A stretch of 64,000 nucleotides of DNA from Arthrobacter sp. ES3-54 (GTDB lineage: Bacteria > Actinomycetota > Actinomycetes > Actinomycetales > Micrococcaceae). The position numbers were made by a program, and so were the translations under genes. Position 1 is the first letter of the stretch. Each line of letters starts with the position of its first letter. Location of the stretch: NCBI RefSeq assembly GCF_029504395.1, contig NZ_JAQFIF010000013.1, positions 1 to 64,000 on the forward strand, written 5' to 3'. Below, piece by piece: positions 51,788 through 60,681 of this stretch. A model generated the notes under the pieces. It saw only the letters and a list, made by a program, of their open reading frames with translations, ran no database searches and was not told the origin of the DNA.

Positions 51788-54328
51788 ATGGATATGTTGT
51801 TTGACCCTTACGCCGACGGACCCTTCCAAACTGCCTCCAGAACGGCGGCAGCCACAAAATCATCCCTCGGAACAGGCGCGGCCGCGGTGGGCTCCGCTCC
51901 CGGCTGGGGCCCAAACAGCGGCGGCAACCGCCCGGACAGCGATCGCCACGAGGGCGGCCACGAGGGGGACCGTCCGCGGCTCCCGAGCGCCGGCGAACTC
52001 CTGGAGGGGCTGAACCCCCAGCAGGAAGAAGCGGTCAAGCATGCCGGCAGTGCCCTGCTGATTGTGGCCGGTGCGGGCTCGGGCAAGACCCGCGTGCTCA
52101 GTAACCGGATCGCCTACCTTATCGCCACCCGTCGGGCGCACCACGGCGAGATCCTGGCCATCACGTTCACCAACAAGGCCGCGGCCGAAATGCGGGAACG
52201 GATCGAGGCACTGGTCGGCGGCCGGGCCAAGACCATGTGGATCTCCACCTTCCACTCCTCCTGCGTCCGGATCCTGCGCCGCGAGGCCAAGAATGTCGGG
52301 CTGAACTCCAACTTCTCGATCTACGACTCCGCGGACTCGCTGCGCCTGATCACCCTGGTCGCCAAGAATCTGGACCTTGACCCCAAGCGCTTCGCGCCCA
52401 AGGCCATCCAGCACAAGATTTCCGCGCTCAAGAACGAGCTGATCGACGCCGACAGCTATTCCTCCAGCGCCAACTACAACGATCCTTTCGAGCAGGCCGT
52501 CGCAGAGGTCTTCAAGGGCTACACCCAGCGGCTGCGCCAGGCCAACGCGATGGACTTCGATGACCTGATCGCCGAGACCGTCTACATGTTCCGGGCCTTC
52601 CCTGCGCTCGCCGACTCCTACCGGCGCCGCTTCCGGCACGTCCTCGTGGACGAATACCAGGACACCAACCACGCCCAGTACGCCCTGGTGCGCGAGATCG
52701 TCGGCGAGGGCCCCGACGCCGCCGAGCTCACCGTCGTCGGCGATTCAGACCAGTCCATCTACGCCTTCCGCGGCGCGGACATCCGCAACATTGTGGAGTT
52801 CGAGAAGGACTACCCGGACGCCCGCACCATCAAGCTCGAACAGAACTACCGCTCCACCCAGACCATCCTCAGCGCCGCCAACTCGGTGATCTCCCGCAAC
52901 CCCAACCGGCCGGAGAAGCGGCTCTGGACGGCCGAGGGCGACGGCGAAAAGATCGTCGGCTACGTCGGCGAGAACGAACACGACGAGGCCCAGTTCATCG
53001 CGAAGGAAATCGACCGGCTCCAGGACGAGGGCAACCTGCGCCCCGGCGACGTCGCCATTTTCTACCGCACCAACGCCCAGTCCCGCTCGATCGAGGACGT
53101 CCTGGTCCGGGTGGGCCTGCCGTACAAGGTGGTCGGCGGCACCCGCTTCTACGAGCGCAAGGAGATCAAGGACGCCCTCGCCTACCTCCGGGTTCTGGTC
53201 AACCCGGACGACGACGTCAACCTCCGCCGCATCCTCAACGAACCCAAGCGCGGGATCGGTGACCGTGCCGAAGGGGCCGTGGCCTCCCTCGCGCAGCGGG
53301 ACCGGATCTCCTTCATGGCCGCCGCGCGGCGCGCCGACGAGGCCCCCGGCATGGCGACCCGTTCGGTCAACGCCGTGCTGGGCTTCGTGAAACTCCTCGA
53401 TGACCTCGCCGAGGTGGCCTCCGGTTCCGGCGCGGCCGCGGCACTGGAAGCCGTACTGGAACAGACCGGCTACCTCGCCGGGCTGCGTTCCAGCACGGAC
53501 CCGCAGGACGAATCGCGGGTGGAGAACCTCGCCGAGTTGGTTGCGGTCGTCCGGGAATACGAGCGCGATAACCCCGAAGGCTCGCTCGGGGCCTTCCTGG
53601 AGCAGGTCTCCCTCGTGGCCGACGCCGACCAGATCCCGGACGCGCCTGGCGGTGACGCTGAAGACCTGGCGGCCGCCGTCGCCGAAGCCAAGCGGCTCGG
53701 CGTGGTCACCCTGATGACCCTGCACACCGCCAAGGGCCTGGAATTCCCGGTCGTGTTCCTCACCGGCATGGAGCACGGGCTATTCCCGCACCAGCGCTCG
53801 GCCACGGATCCCAAGGAACTGGCCGAGGAGCGCCGGCTGGCTTATGTGGGCCTGACCCGGGCCCGGAAGCGGCTGTACCTGACCCGCTCTGAGGTGCGCA
53901 GCATGTGGGGCCAGAGCCAGTACAACCCGGCGAGCCAGTTCATCGAGGAGATCCCGGCCGAGCTCGTCGAATGGAAGCGGGAAGGCGCCAGTCGCCAGAG
54001 CGGGGGCTGGGGGAGCGGTGCCGGGATCGGCTCCAGCCGGTACGGCGGATCGTTCTGGGGTGCCGGGACCGCCCGCGGCGCCGGTGCCGGCCCGTCCGCG
54101 GGCTTCAACGCCGAGGTACCCGCCGCGGTGGCCAAGAACAGGGTCCAGCCGCAGAAGGAAGTCGTCGCCGTCAGCGTGGGGGACAAGGTCAACCACACGG
54201 CCTTCGGCAACGGCACTGTCCTGGCGGTGGAGGGCGCCGGGGACAAAACGGTGGCCAAGGTGAAGTTCGACGTCGGCGAGAAGCGGCTGCTGCTGCGCTA
54301 CGCGCCGCTGACCAAGCTGGACGCCTAG
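51788..54328 (+). CDS. pcrA: ATP-dependent DNA helicase PcrA/UvrD
   Basis: This 846-residue superfamily-1 helicase has Walker A AGAGSGKT (94-101), TFTNKAAAEMRER, TFHSSCVRILRRE, the DEYQD box, GDSDQSIYAFRGAD, QNYRST, TLHTAKGLEFPVVFLTG and VGLTRARKRLYLT. A C-terminal Gly-rich linker leads to a Tudor-like domain (VSVGDKVNHTAFGNGTVLAV), as in PcrA. It unwinds DNA 3'-5' in repair and removes RecA. The first 70 residues are a variable extension. The ATG at 51788 is used because the open frame upstream is made of intergenic repeats. Confidence 0.95.
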   Translation: MDMLFDPYADGPFQTASRTAAATKSSLGTGAAAVGSAPGWGPNSGGNRPDSDRHEGGHEGDRPRLPSAGELLEGLNPQQEEAVKHAGSALLIVAGAGSGKTRVLSNRIAYLIATRRAHHGEILAITFTNKAAAEMRERIEALVGGRAKTMWISTFHSSCVRILRREAKNVGLNSNFSIYDSADSLRLITLVAKNLDLDPKRFAPKAIQHKISALKNELIDADSYSSSANYNDPFEQAVAEVFKGYTQRLRQANAMDFDDLIAETVYMFRAFPALADSYRRRFRHVLVDEYQDTNHAQYALVREIVGEGPDAAELTVVGDSDQSIYAFRGADIRNIVEFEKDYPDARTIKLEQNYRSTQTILSAANSVISRNPNRPEKRLWTAEGDGEKIVGYVGENEHDEAQFIAKEIDRLQDEGNLRPGDVAIFYRTNAQSRSIEDVLVRVGLPYKVVGGTRFYERKEIKDALAYLRVLVNPDDDVNLRRILNEPKRGIGDRAEGAVASLAQRDRISFMAAARRADEAPGMATRSVNAVLGFVKLLDDLAEVASGSGAAAALEAVLEQTGYLAGLRSSTDPQDESRVENLAELVAVVREYERDNPEGSLGAFLEQVSLVADADQIPDAPGGDAEDLAAAVAEAKRLGVVTLMTLHTAKGLEFPVVFLTGMEHGLFPHQRSATDPKELAEERRLAYVGLTRARKRLYLTRSEVRSMWGQSQYNPASQFIEEIPAELVEWKREGASRQSGGWGSGAGIGSSRYGGSFWGAGTARGAGAGPSAGFNAEVPAAVAKNRVQPQKEVVAVSVGDKVNHTAFGNGTVLAVEGAGDKTVAKVKFDVGEKRLLLRYAPLTKLDA

Positions 54329-54360
54329 CTGGCAGCGCAGCTCGCCGCATAGCGGAGGGA

Positions 54361-54383
54361 GCGGACCCGGGAGACGGGTCCGC
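54361..54383 (+). terminator. pcrA terminator hairpin
   Basis: GCGGACCC (54361-54368) and GGGTCCGC (54376-54383) form a perfect 8-bp stem with a 7-nt loop, 33 bp after the pcrA stop. No T-tract follows. Further on, AAAAACC and GGTTTTT (54484-54509) form another inverted repeat; the remainder of this 391-bp gap is presumably the sucCD promoter region. Confidence 0.6.
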
Positions 54384-54719
54384 GCTGGCACGCCACGCTG
54401 CCGGCGCCGCCTGCTTCCGCGTACATTACGAAAGCGCATCTGCCACGGCCGCGCAGGCCTCCTCCACGCCGTCGGACACCCCAAAAACCCCGTAATCTAG
54501 CGGTTTTTCTACGCTCCATAGAATAGTGTCCTTACTCACATAACCGGTACTCTGGAACGGGCTGGTCCGATCGAAGGACTAGAGTTCCCAGAGGAGCATT
54601 GCGCCGTGTGGCTCGTTTCCAAGCTTGTCGCAGGGTGCGTTTATTCCGCAGCCCGGTAACCGCGAGTACGTGGGGTCCGGCTGTACAGAAACTACTTCGA
54701 CGTAGAAGGACACTAAACC

Positions 54720-55889
54720 GTGGACCTGTTTGAATATCAGGCGCGCGATATGTTCGAGGCGCACGGTGTACCCGTGCTTGCTGGCATCGTGGCGCACACC
54801 CCTGAAGAAGCAAAGGCAGCTGCCGAGAAAATCGGCGGCGTAACTGTCGTAAAGGCGCAGGTCAAGGCCGGAGGCCGCGGCAAGGCCGGCGGCGTCAAGG
54901 TCGCGAAGACCGCTGACGAAGCGTTTGAACACTCCACCAACATCCTCGGGATGGACATCAAGGGCCACACCGTCCACCGGGTGATGATCGCCCAGGGCGC
55001 AGACATCGCCGAGGAATACTACTTCTCCGTTCTTCTGGATCGGGCCAACCGCAACTACCTGGCCATGTGCTCGGTTGAAGGCGGCATGGAAATCGAGCAG
55101 CTCGCCGTTGAGCGCCCCGAGGCCCTTGCCAAGATCGCGATCGACCCGGCCGTAGGCATCGACCAGGCCAAGGCCGACGAAATCGTCGCCGCTGCGGGCT
55201 TCGCCGAGGAACTGCGCGGCAAGGTCGCCAGCGTAATCCTGAAGCTCTGGGACGTTTTCAAGAAGGAAGACGCCACCCTGGTGGAGGTCAACCCGCTGGT
55301 CCTGACCGGCGCGGGCGACATCGTTGCCCTCGACGGCAAGGTCTCCCTCGATGAGAACGCCGACTTCCGTCACCCCAAGCACGCTCACCTTGAAGACAAG
55401 GACGCTGCTGACCCCCTCGAGGCCAAGGCCAAGGCGCAGGACCTCAACTACGTCAAGCTGGACGGCGAAGTCGGCATCATCGGTAACGGTGCCGGCCTGG
55501 TCATGTCCACCCTCGACGTCGTTGCTTATGCCGGCGAGAACCACGGCAACGTCAAGCCCGCCAACTTCCTGGACATCGGCGGTGGAGCTTCTGCCGAGGT
55601 CATGGCAGCAGGCCTCGACGTCATCCTGGGCGACCCGCAGGTCAAGTCCGTCTTCGTCAACGTCTTCGGCGGCATCACCGCCTGTGACGCCGTCGCCAAG
55701 GGCATCGTCGGTGCACTGGCCGAGCTGGGCCACTCCGCGAACAAGCCGCTGGTAGTCCGCCTCGACGGCAACAACGTTGAGGAAGGCCGCCGCATCCTGG
55801 CCGAGGCCAACCACCCGCTGGTTACTCTGGCCGCCACCATGGACGAGGGCGCCGACAAGGCTGCCGAGCTCGCCAACGCAGCGAAGTAG
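54720..55889 (+). CDS. sucC: Succinate-CoA ligase (ADP-forming), beta subunit
   Basis: This 389-residue ATP-grasp protein begins MDLFEYQARDMFEAHGVPVL and contains KAQVKAGGRGKAGGVKVA, EVNPLVLTG and the C-terminal CoA-ligase region with FVNVFGGITACDAVAKG. With SucD it interconverts succinyl-CoA and succinate with phosphorylation of a nucleotide in the citric acid cycle. The GTG start at 54720 follows GAAGGA. sucD follows 12 bp downstream. Confidence 0.97.
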   Translation: MDLFEYQARDMFEAHGVPVLAGIVAHTPEEAKAAAEKIGGVTVVKAQVKAGGRGKAGGVKVAKTADEAFEHSTNILGMDIKGHTVHRVMIAQGADIAEEYYFSVLLDRANRNYLAMCSVEGGMEIEQLAVERPEALAKIAIDPAVGIDQAKADEIVAAAGFAEELRGKVASVILKLWDVFKKEDATLVEVNPLVLTGAGDIVALDGKVSLDENADFRHPKHAHLEDKDAADPLEAKAKAQDLNYVKLDGEVGIIGNGAGLVMSTLDVVAYAGENHGNVKPANFLDIGGGASAEVMAAGLDVILGDPQVKSVFVNVFGGITACDAVAKGIVGALAELGHSANKPLVVRLDGNNVEEGRRILAEANHPLVTLAATMDEGADKAAELANAAK

Positions 55890-55901
55890 AGGGACTCGAC
55901 T

Positions 55902-56804
55902 ATGTCTATTTATCTGAACAAGGACTCCAAGGTCATCGTCCAGGGCATCACCGGCGGCGAAGGCACCAAGCACACCGCCCTGATGCTCAAGGCCGGCACC
56001 AACGTTGTTGGCGGCGTCAATGCCCGTAAGGCCGGCACCACGGTCCTGCACGGCGACACCGAGATCACCGTTTTCGGCACGGTCAAGGAAGCCATGGCGG
56101 AAACCGGCGCTGACGTTTCCATCGTCTTCGTGCCGCCGGCATTCACCAAGGACGCCGTCGTGGAAGCCATCGAGGCCGGCATCGGCCTCGTCGTGGTCAT
56201 CACCGAAGGCGTGCCGGTCCAGGACTCCGCCGAGTTCTGGGCACTGGCCCAGTCCAAGGTCGACGCCAACGGCAAGCAGGTCACCCGCATCATCGGACCG
56301 AACTGCCCCGGCATCATCACCCCGGGTGAGGCCCTCGTCGGCATCACCCCGGCGAACATCACGGGCAAGGGCCCCATCGGCCTCGTCTCCAAGTCGGGCA
56401 CCTTGACTTACCAGATGATGTACGAACTGCGCGACCTCGGCTTCTCCACCGCCATCGGCATCGGCGGCGACCCGGTCATCGGCACCACCCACATCGATGC
56501 CCTCGAGGCCTTCGAGGCTGACCCGGAGACCAAGGCGATCGTCATGATCGGCGAAATCGGTGGCGACGCCGAAGAGCGTGCCGCCGACTACATCAAGGCG
56601 CACGTCACGAAGCCGGTTGTTGGCTACGTGGCCGGCTTCACCGCCCCGGAAGGCAAGACCATGGGCCACGCAGGCGCCATCGTCTCGGGTTCCGCGGGCA
56701 CCGCCCAGGCCAAGAAGGAAGCCCTCGAGGCTGCCGGCGTCAAGGTCGGCAAGACGCCGTCCGAGACCGCCAAGCTCCTGCGCGAGGTCTTCGCGACCCT
56801 CTAG
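55902..56804 (+). CDS. sucD: Succinate-CoA ligase, alpha subunit
   Basis: This 300-residue CoA-binding subunit begins MSIYLNKDSKVIVQGITGGE and carries IGPNCPGIITPGE and the phospho-histidine motif TMGHAGAIVSG. It carries the CoA site and the phosphorylated histidine of the enzyme formed with SucC. It is co-transcribed with sucC, and AGAGGGA precedes its ATG. Two strong hairpins end the operon. Confidence 0.97.
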   Translation: MSIYLNKDSKVIVQGITGGEGTKHTALMLKAGTNVVGGVNARKAGTTVLHGDTEITVFGTVKEAMAETGADVSIVFVPPAFTKDAVVEAIEAGIGLVVVITEGVPVQDSAEFWALAQSKVDANGKQVTRIIGPNCPGIITPGEALVGITPANITGKGPIGLVSKSGTLTYQMMYELRDLGFSTAIGIGGDPVIGTTHIDALEAFEADPETKAIVMIGEIGGDAEERAADYIKAHVTKPVVGYVAGFTAPEGKTMGHAGAIVSGSAGTAQAKKEALEAAGVKVGKTPSETAKLLREVFATL

Positions 56805-56826
56805 GTCCGCAGCAAAACAGCATCAC

Positions 56827-56892
56827 AGCAACGCGGGGTCACTTGCCTCCATTCCACTCGGTGGGACGGATGCGGAGTGACCCCGCGTTGCT
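56827..56892 (+). terminator. sucCD terminator, long stem
   Basis: AGCAACGCGGGGTCACT (56827-56843) and AGTGACCCCGCGTTGCT (56876-56892) form a perfect 17-bp stem. A second small hairpin, CCAC-TCG-GTGG, lies inside its loop, and TCGTT follows. It is 22 bp after the sucD stop. Confidence 0.85.
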
Positions 56893-56917
56893 TCGTTAAA
56901 GCGTGCTTCGTTAAGTA

Positions 56918-56946
56918 CGACGGCGGCAGGCGGCCTGCCGCCGTCG
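56918..56946. terminator. Bidirectional terminator between sucD and the AHSA1 gene
   Basis: CGACGGCGGCAGG and CCTGCCGCCGTCG form a perfect 13-bp stem with a CGG loop, followed on the plus strand by CACTTTTTG. It can serve the convergent minus-strand gene that ends at 56982. Confidence 0.85.
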
Positions 56947-56981
56947 CACTTTTTGAGTCTTTGAGTCCGGTCCGGTGTGCC

Positions 56982-57464
56982 CTAGACCTTCGCGCCGCTG
57001 AGCAGCTCATCCAGCCGCTCGTAGCCTTCCGTCATGCCGCCCTCCATGCCGGACTGCGCCATGCCGTCGCGTGCTTCCTGTGTGGGGTAGACGGAATGGC
57101 CACGGATCCGGCTCCGTCCATTGCCGAGGTCCTCGAAGGTGAGGTACTCAATGCTCACCACGTCGGGGTAGCCGTCGAACTCGAAGGTCTGGATGGCGAA
57201 GTCGTTCTCGCGGACGGTGTGGAACACGCCGTTGAAGCCGTACGAGGTGCCGTCCGGGTCGAGGTGGGTGTAGCGGTAGCTGCCGCCGGTCCTGAAGTCG
57301 TAGTGGTCAATGGTCATGGTCAACCGCCGCGGCCCGAGCCACTGGGCGATGAGCTCCGGGTCCTTGTGCGCCCGGAAGACCTCGGACACGGGAAACTCGA
57401 ATTCCCGCTCGTAATCGATGAAGGGCAGACCCTCGGCGACTGTCAGTGTCAGTGCGTTGCTCAT
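56982..57464 (-). CDS. SRPBCC (AHSA1-like) domain protein
   Basis: This 160-residue protein matches the AHSA1/CalC-type START-like fold: YEREFEFPVSEVFRAHKDPE, IAQWLGPRRLTMTIDHYDFR and GGSYRYTHLDPDG. These proteins bind hydrophobic ligands; exact roles vary. The ATG overlaps the ArsR-family stop by 4 bp (ATGA). Such ArsR-AHSA1 pairs are very common, and the ligand is usually unknown. Confidence 0.9.
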   Translation of the reverse strand: MSNALTLTVAEGLPFIDYEREFEFPVSEVFRAHKDPELIAQWLGPRRLTMTIDHYDFRTGGSYRYTHLDPDGTSYGFNGVFHTVRENDFAIQTFEFDGYPDVVSIEYLTFEDLGNGRSRIRGHSVYPTQEARDGMAQSGMEGGMTEGYERLDELLSGAKV

Positions 57465-57823
57465 GATGCGTCCTTTGTCTGTGTGCCGCCACGGGCGGCG
57501 CGGTTTTCGAGCACGGCGTCAAGGCTGCGGAATTGCCCCTCGCGGACCAGCCGGTACTGGTCGATCCAGGCGGTGAGCGCCTCCAGCCGTGCGGGGTTCA
57601 GGTGCACGGGCCGGCGCTGGGCGTCACGGGTGCGCGTGACTAGCTGCGCCTGCTCGAGGACCTGGATGTGTTTCGAGACCGCCTGCTTGGTGATCGCGAA
57701 GGGCTCCGCCAGTTCGTTGACGGTGGCCGGACCCCGGCTGAGCCGGGCAATGATGCGGCGGCGGACCGGATCGGCGAGGGCCAGGAAGGCCGCGTCGAGC
57801 TCGCCGTCGTCGCGTGTTTCCAC
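57461..57823 (-). CDS. ArsR-family winged-helix regulator
   Basis: This 120-residue regulator has the ArsR fold: LADPVRRRIIARLSRGPATV, NELAEPFAITKQAVSKHIQV and a beta-wing with DAQRRPVHLNPARLE. No metal-binding Cys motif is seen. I use the GTG at 57823, preceded by AGGAGG; the frame is open further upstream to 57922. It likely represses its own operon with the AHSA1-like gene. Confidence 0.88.
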   Translation of the reverse strand: METRDDGELDAAFLALADPVRRRIIARLSRGPATVNELAEPFAITKQAVSKHIQVLEQAQLVTRTRDAQRRPVHLNPARLEALTAWIDQYRLVREGQFRSLDAVLENRAARGGTQTKDAS

Positions 57824-58007
57824 TCGGTGTCCCACCTCCTGGTCCCATGTTCTCCGCCCAGCAGGATCTCTGCCCAACCGGGTGGCAATCAATCGGGTGT
57901 AATCAACTATCTCGTTGATCAACCCTTAGGTTGTTAACGTTACGCCGGAGCTATAGTCCGCGCAAGACCCCCATCGGATGAAAAATCCTTGCGATCGCTT
58001 CCGGAAG

Positions 58008-58030
58008 TTTGTTAGTATGTCAGGACAAAC
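58008..58030 (+). promoter_or_regulatory. Inositol-regulon operator, copy 1 (upstream of the tautomerase)
   Basis: This 23-bp site carries the core TATGTCAGGACAAAC and is bounded by the inverted words GTTTGT and ACAAAC. It matches the site upstream of iolC at 19 of 23 positions. It ends 17 bp before the tautomerase start, where a repressor would block transcription. A GntR-type IolR is the likely ligand; no such gene is in the window. Confidence 0.7.
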
Positions 58031-58047
58031 TAGCGAAGGAGATGCGA

Positions 58048-58452
58048 GTGCCTCTCGTGCGAATCGATGTCAACCAGGGCCGCAGCGCGGAGCAGCTCCG
58101 CGGCCTCAGTCAGGGAATCCATGCCGCGATCGTGGCCGAATTTGGCATTCCGGAGCGGGACTATTTCCACGTGCTGACGGAACATCCCGCCGGGCAGATT
58201 GTCGCGCAGGATGCCGGACTCGGCTTCGAGCGGACGCCGGATGTGGTGATGATCCAGATCTTTACCCAGGCCGGGCGCAGCCAGCCAACCAAGCAGTCCC
58301 TGTTTGCCGCCATTGCGGACCGGCTGGCCGCTGCGGGGGTCGCCGGCGAGGACGTTTTCATCGGATATGTCGAGAACACCGCGGGGGACTGGTCGTTTGG
58401 CTTTGGGCAGGCCCAGTATGTCACCGGCGAGCTTGGGACCCCTGGCAAGTAG
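58048..58452 (+). CDS. Tautomerase family protein
   Basis: This 134-residue protein starts (M)PLVRIDVNQG, leaving the catalytic N-terminal proline expected in the 4-oxalocrotonate tautomerase superfamily. That argument, plus GAAGGAG at ideal spacing, fixes the GTG at 58048 as start rather than the ATG at 58042. Other family features are REQLRGLSQGIHAAIV-like helix sequence and a C-terminal FIGYVENTAGDWSFGFG. A shared operator ties it to the adjacent inositol genes, so it may isomerise an inositol breakdown intermediate. That is inference. Confidence 0.85.
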   Translation: MPLVRIDVNQGRSAEQLRGLSQGIHAAIVAEFGIPERDYFHVLTEHPAGQIVAQDAGLGFERTPDVVMIQIFTQAGRSQPTKQSLFAAIADRLAAAGVAGEDVFIGYVENTAGDWSFGFGQAQYVTGELGTPGK

Positions 58453-58519
58453 CCGCAGCAGCGCTTCTCGCGCCGTCACGACACCCGCGCGACGGGGCCA
58501 ATCGAGCCCTCCGTGTCAT

Positions 58520-58542
58520 GTTGTAAATATGTCAGTACAAAC
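58520..58542 (+). promoter_or_regulatory. Inositol-regulon operator, copy 2 (upstream of iolC)
   Basis: The core TATGTCAGTACAAAC repeats the site at 58008-58030. It is immediately followed by TTGACA (58545-58550), a consensus -35 box, so a bound repressor would cover the iol promoter. A partial further copy, TGACAGTACATG, overlaps that -35. Confidence 0.75.
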
Positions 58543-58666
58543 CTTTGACAGTACATGGATTCTAGGGCAAAGTAGTGGTTGTGGCCCGGCTCACGCCGGC
58601 CCCTAAGCACCGAAGCTCAGGCTGCGCAAAGGTACCGAGTTCACACCAGAAAGGTCCACGATCACC

Positions 58667-59668
58667 GTGACCCACGAACTGCTCACGATCGGGCGAATCA
58701 GTGTTGATATCTACCCGAACGACATCGGGGTGGATCTGGAGGATGTCACGTCCTTCGGAAAGTACCTTGGCGGATCCCCGTCCAACGTAGCGGTCGCCGC
58801 TGCCCGCCACGGCCGGCGCACCGCCGTCATCACCCGCACCGGCGACGACGCCTTCGGCAAATACCTGCACCGGGAACTGCACAAGTTCAACGTGGACGAC
58901 TCCTTCGTCACGGCGGTCAAGGAATGGCCCACCGCGGTCACGTTCTGCGCAATCAAACCGCCGGAAGACTTCCCCCTCTACTTCTACGGACGCTTCCCCA
59001 CGGCACCGGACCTTCAGATCAAGGCCGAGGAGCTGGACCTGGTCGCCATCAAGGACGCCGGAATCTTCTGGTCCACCGTCACCGGCCTCTGCCAGGAGCC
59101 CAGCCGTACCGCCCACCTCACGGCCCACGAGGCGCGGCCCCGCACCAAGCTGAAGCCCGGCCAGTTCACGATCCTGGACCTCGACTACCGGCCAATGTTC
59201 TGGGCTTCCGAGGAGGAAGCCCGGGAGCAGGTCGCCAAGATCCTGCCGCACGTTACCGTGGCGATCGGCAACGACAAGGAATGCGCCGTCGCCGTCGGCG
59301 AGGGCACTCCGGACGAACAGGCGGACCGGCTGCTGGCGGCCGGCGTCGAAATCGCCGTTGTGAAGCTGGGCCCCGAGGGGGTCATGGCCAAGACCCGCAC
59401 TGAGCGAGTGGTCTCCGCCCCGGTGCCGGTGGAAACCGTCAACGGACTCGGTGCCGGCGATTCCTTCGGCGGCGCCTTCTGCCATGGGCTCCTCTCCGGC
59501 TGGCCGCTGGCCCAGGTCCTCGACTTCGCCAACGCCGCCGGCGCCCTTGTCGCCTCCCGTCTGTCCTGCGCCGACGCGATGCCGACGCCGGAGGAAGTCA
59601 CCGGACTGCTCGCCGAGCGCGGCCGCCTGGTGCCGGGCACCTACGCCACCGAAGGAGCAGCACTGTGA
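58667..59668 (+). CDS. iolC: 5-dehydro-2-deoxygluconokinase
   Basis: This 333-residue PfkB-family sugar kinase begins MTHELLTIGRISVDIYPND and contains KYLGGSPSNVAVAAARHG and the ATP/catalytic motif NGLGAGDSFGGAF. In inositol breakdown it phosphorylates 2-deoxy-5-keto-D-gluconate. The GTG start at 58667 is preceded by AGAAAGG. Its stop overlaps the next gene by 4 bp. The operator at 58520-58542 lies upstream. Confidence 0.93.
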   Translation: MTHELLTIGRISVDIYPNDIGVDLEDVTSFGKYLGGSPSNVAVAAARHGRRTAVITRTGDDAFGKYLHRELHKFNVDDSFVTAVKEWPTAVTFCAIKPPEDFPLYFYGRFPTAPDLQIKAEELDLVAIKDAGIFWSTVTGLCQEPSRTAHLTAHEARPRTKLKPGQFTILDLDYRPMFWASEEEAREQVAKILPHVTVAIGNDKECAVAVGEGTPDEQADRLLAAGVEIAVVKLGPEGVMAKTRTERVVSAPVPVETVNGLGAGDSFGGAFCHGLLSGWPLAQVLDFANAAGALVASRLSCADAMPTPEEVTGLLAERGRLVPGTYATEGAAL

Positions 59669-60675
59669 GTGTCAATCCAGCCGCCGCCACCCTCGCGGTG
59701 AGCGATGATCCGCGCCGGTACGAGCACCTGAGCATCATCCGGCTCGAAGACCCGGAGGCGATTGCCCGTGCCGCCAAGGCACGGCGCCGCCACCCCGGCG
59801 TCAGAGCCCACAGGCAGAACTTCATCGTCGCCGCCGACCACCCCGCCCGCGGAGCACTCGCGGTTGGCAGCGACCCCGTGGCCATGGCCGACCGCCGCCA
59901 GCTCCTGGACCGTCTGCAGATCGCCCTGGCCAACCCGGATGTGGATGGTGTTCTGGCCTCGCCGGACATCATGGACGATCTGCTCCTGCTCGGCGCGCTC
60001 GAGGGCAAGCTGCTGTTCGGCTCGATGAACCGTGGCGGGCTTGCCGGACTGGTGAACGAATTCGATGACCGCTTTACCGGCCACACGGCGGCCGCGCTCG
60101 AGGCCCTGGGCGCCGACGGCGGCAAGATGCTCACCCGCATCTGCCTCGGTGATCCGGACACGGTGGCCACCCTGGAAGCGACGGCGAGGGCCATCGACTC
60201 CCTCGCCGAACGCAAGCTGATCGCCATGGTCGAACCGTTCCTCTCCGTCCGCGAAAACGGAAAGGTCCGCAACGACCTCTCCACTAACGCCGTCATCAAA
60301 TCGGTCGCCATCGCCGAAGGCCTAGGCGCGACCAGCGCCTACACCTGGATGAAGCTCCCCGTGGTGGCCGAGATGGAACGCGTCATGGCGTCTACCACTA
60401 TGCCCACCGTGCTCCTTGGCGGAGACCCGGAGGGCAGCCAGGACGACGTGTTCTCCAGCTGGCAGGCAGCCCTCGCCTTGCCCGGCGTCCAAGGCCTTAC
60501 CGTCGGCCGGACCTTGCTCTACCCGCAGGACGGCGACGTCGCCGGAGCCGTGGCAACCGCTGCCTCGCTGCTGCACCACACCGAATCCAGCGGCACCGAA
60601 TCCAGCCACACTAGGTCCACCCGCACCGCGTCAGGCCGCACCGAGTCCACCCGCACCGAAGAAGTATCGGAGTAA
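59665..60675 (+). CDS. Cgl0159-type (beta/alpha)8 aldolase-fold protein of the iol operon
   Basis: This 336-residue protein matches the Cgl0159 family found in actinobacterial inositol clusters, a TIM-barrel family related to class I aldolases. It has RQNFIVAADHPARGAL, LLFGSMNRGGLAGL and YTWMKLPVV, where the lysine may be the Schiff base residue. It probably takes the role of IolJ, cleaving 2-deoxy-5-keto-gluconate-6-phosphate. The GTG start overlaps iolC by 4 bp. The C-terminal 40 residues are a low-complexity Thr/Ser/Glu/Arg tail (TESS, TRST, TEST units) that may be dispensable. Confidence 0.82.
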   Translation: MSVNPAAATLAVSDDPRRYEHLSIIRLEDPEAIARAAKARRRHPGVRAHRQNFIVAADHPARGALAVGSDPVAMADRRQLLDRLQIALANPDVDGVLASPDIMDDLLLLGALEGKLLFGSMNRGGLAGLVNEFDDRFTGHTAAALEALGADGGKMLTRICLGDPDTVATLEATARAIDSLAERKLIAMVEPFLSVRENGKVRNDLSTNAVIKSVAIAEGLGATSAYTWMKLPVVAEMERVMASTTMPTVLLGGDPEGSQDDVFSSWQAALALPGVQGLTVGRTLLYPQDGDVAGAVATAASLLHHTESSGTESSHTRSTRTASGRTESTRTEEVSE

Positions 60676-60681
60676 CTTCCC

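Noticed and set aside
51069..51789. Several short ORFs on both strands between the inositol-monophosphatase-family gene and pcrA
   Set aside because: They are the same repeat read in different frames. They have no ribosome-binding sites of their own and no homology.
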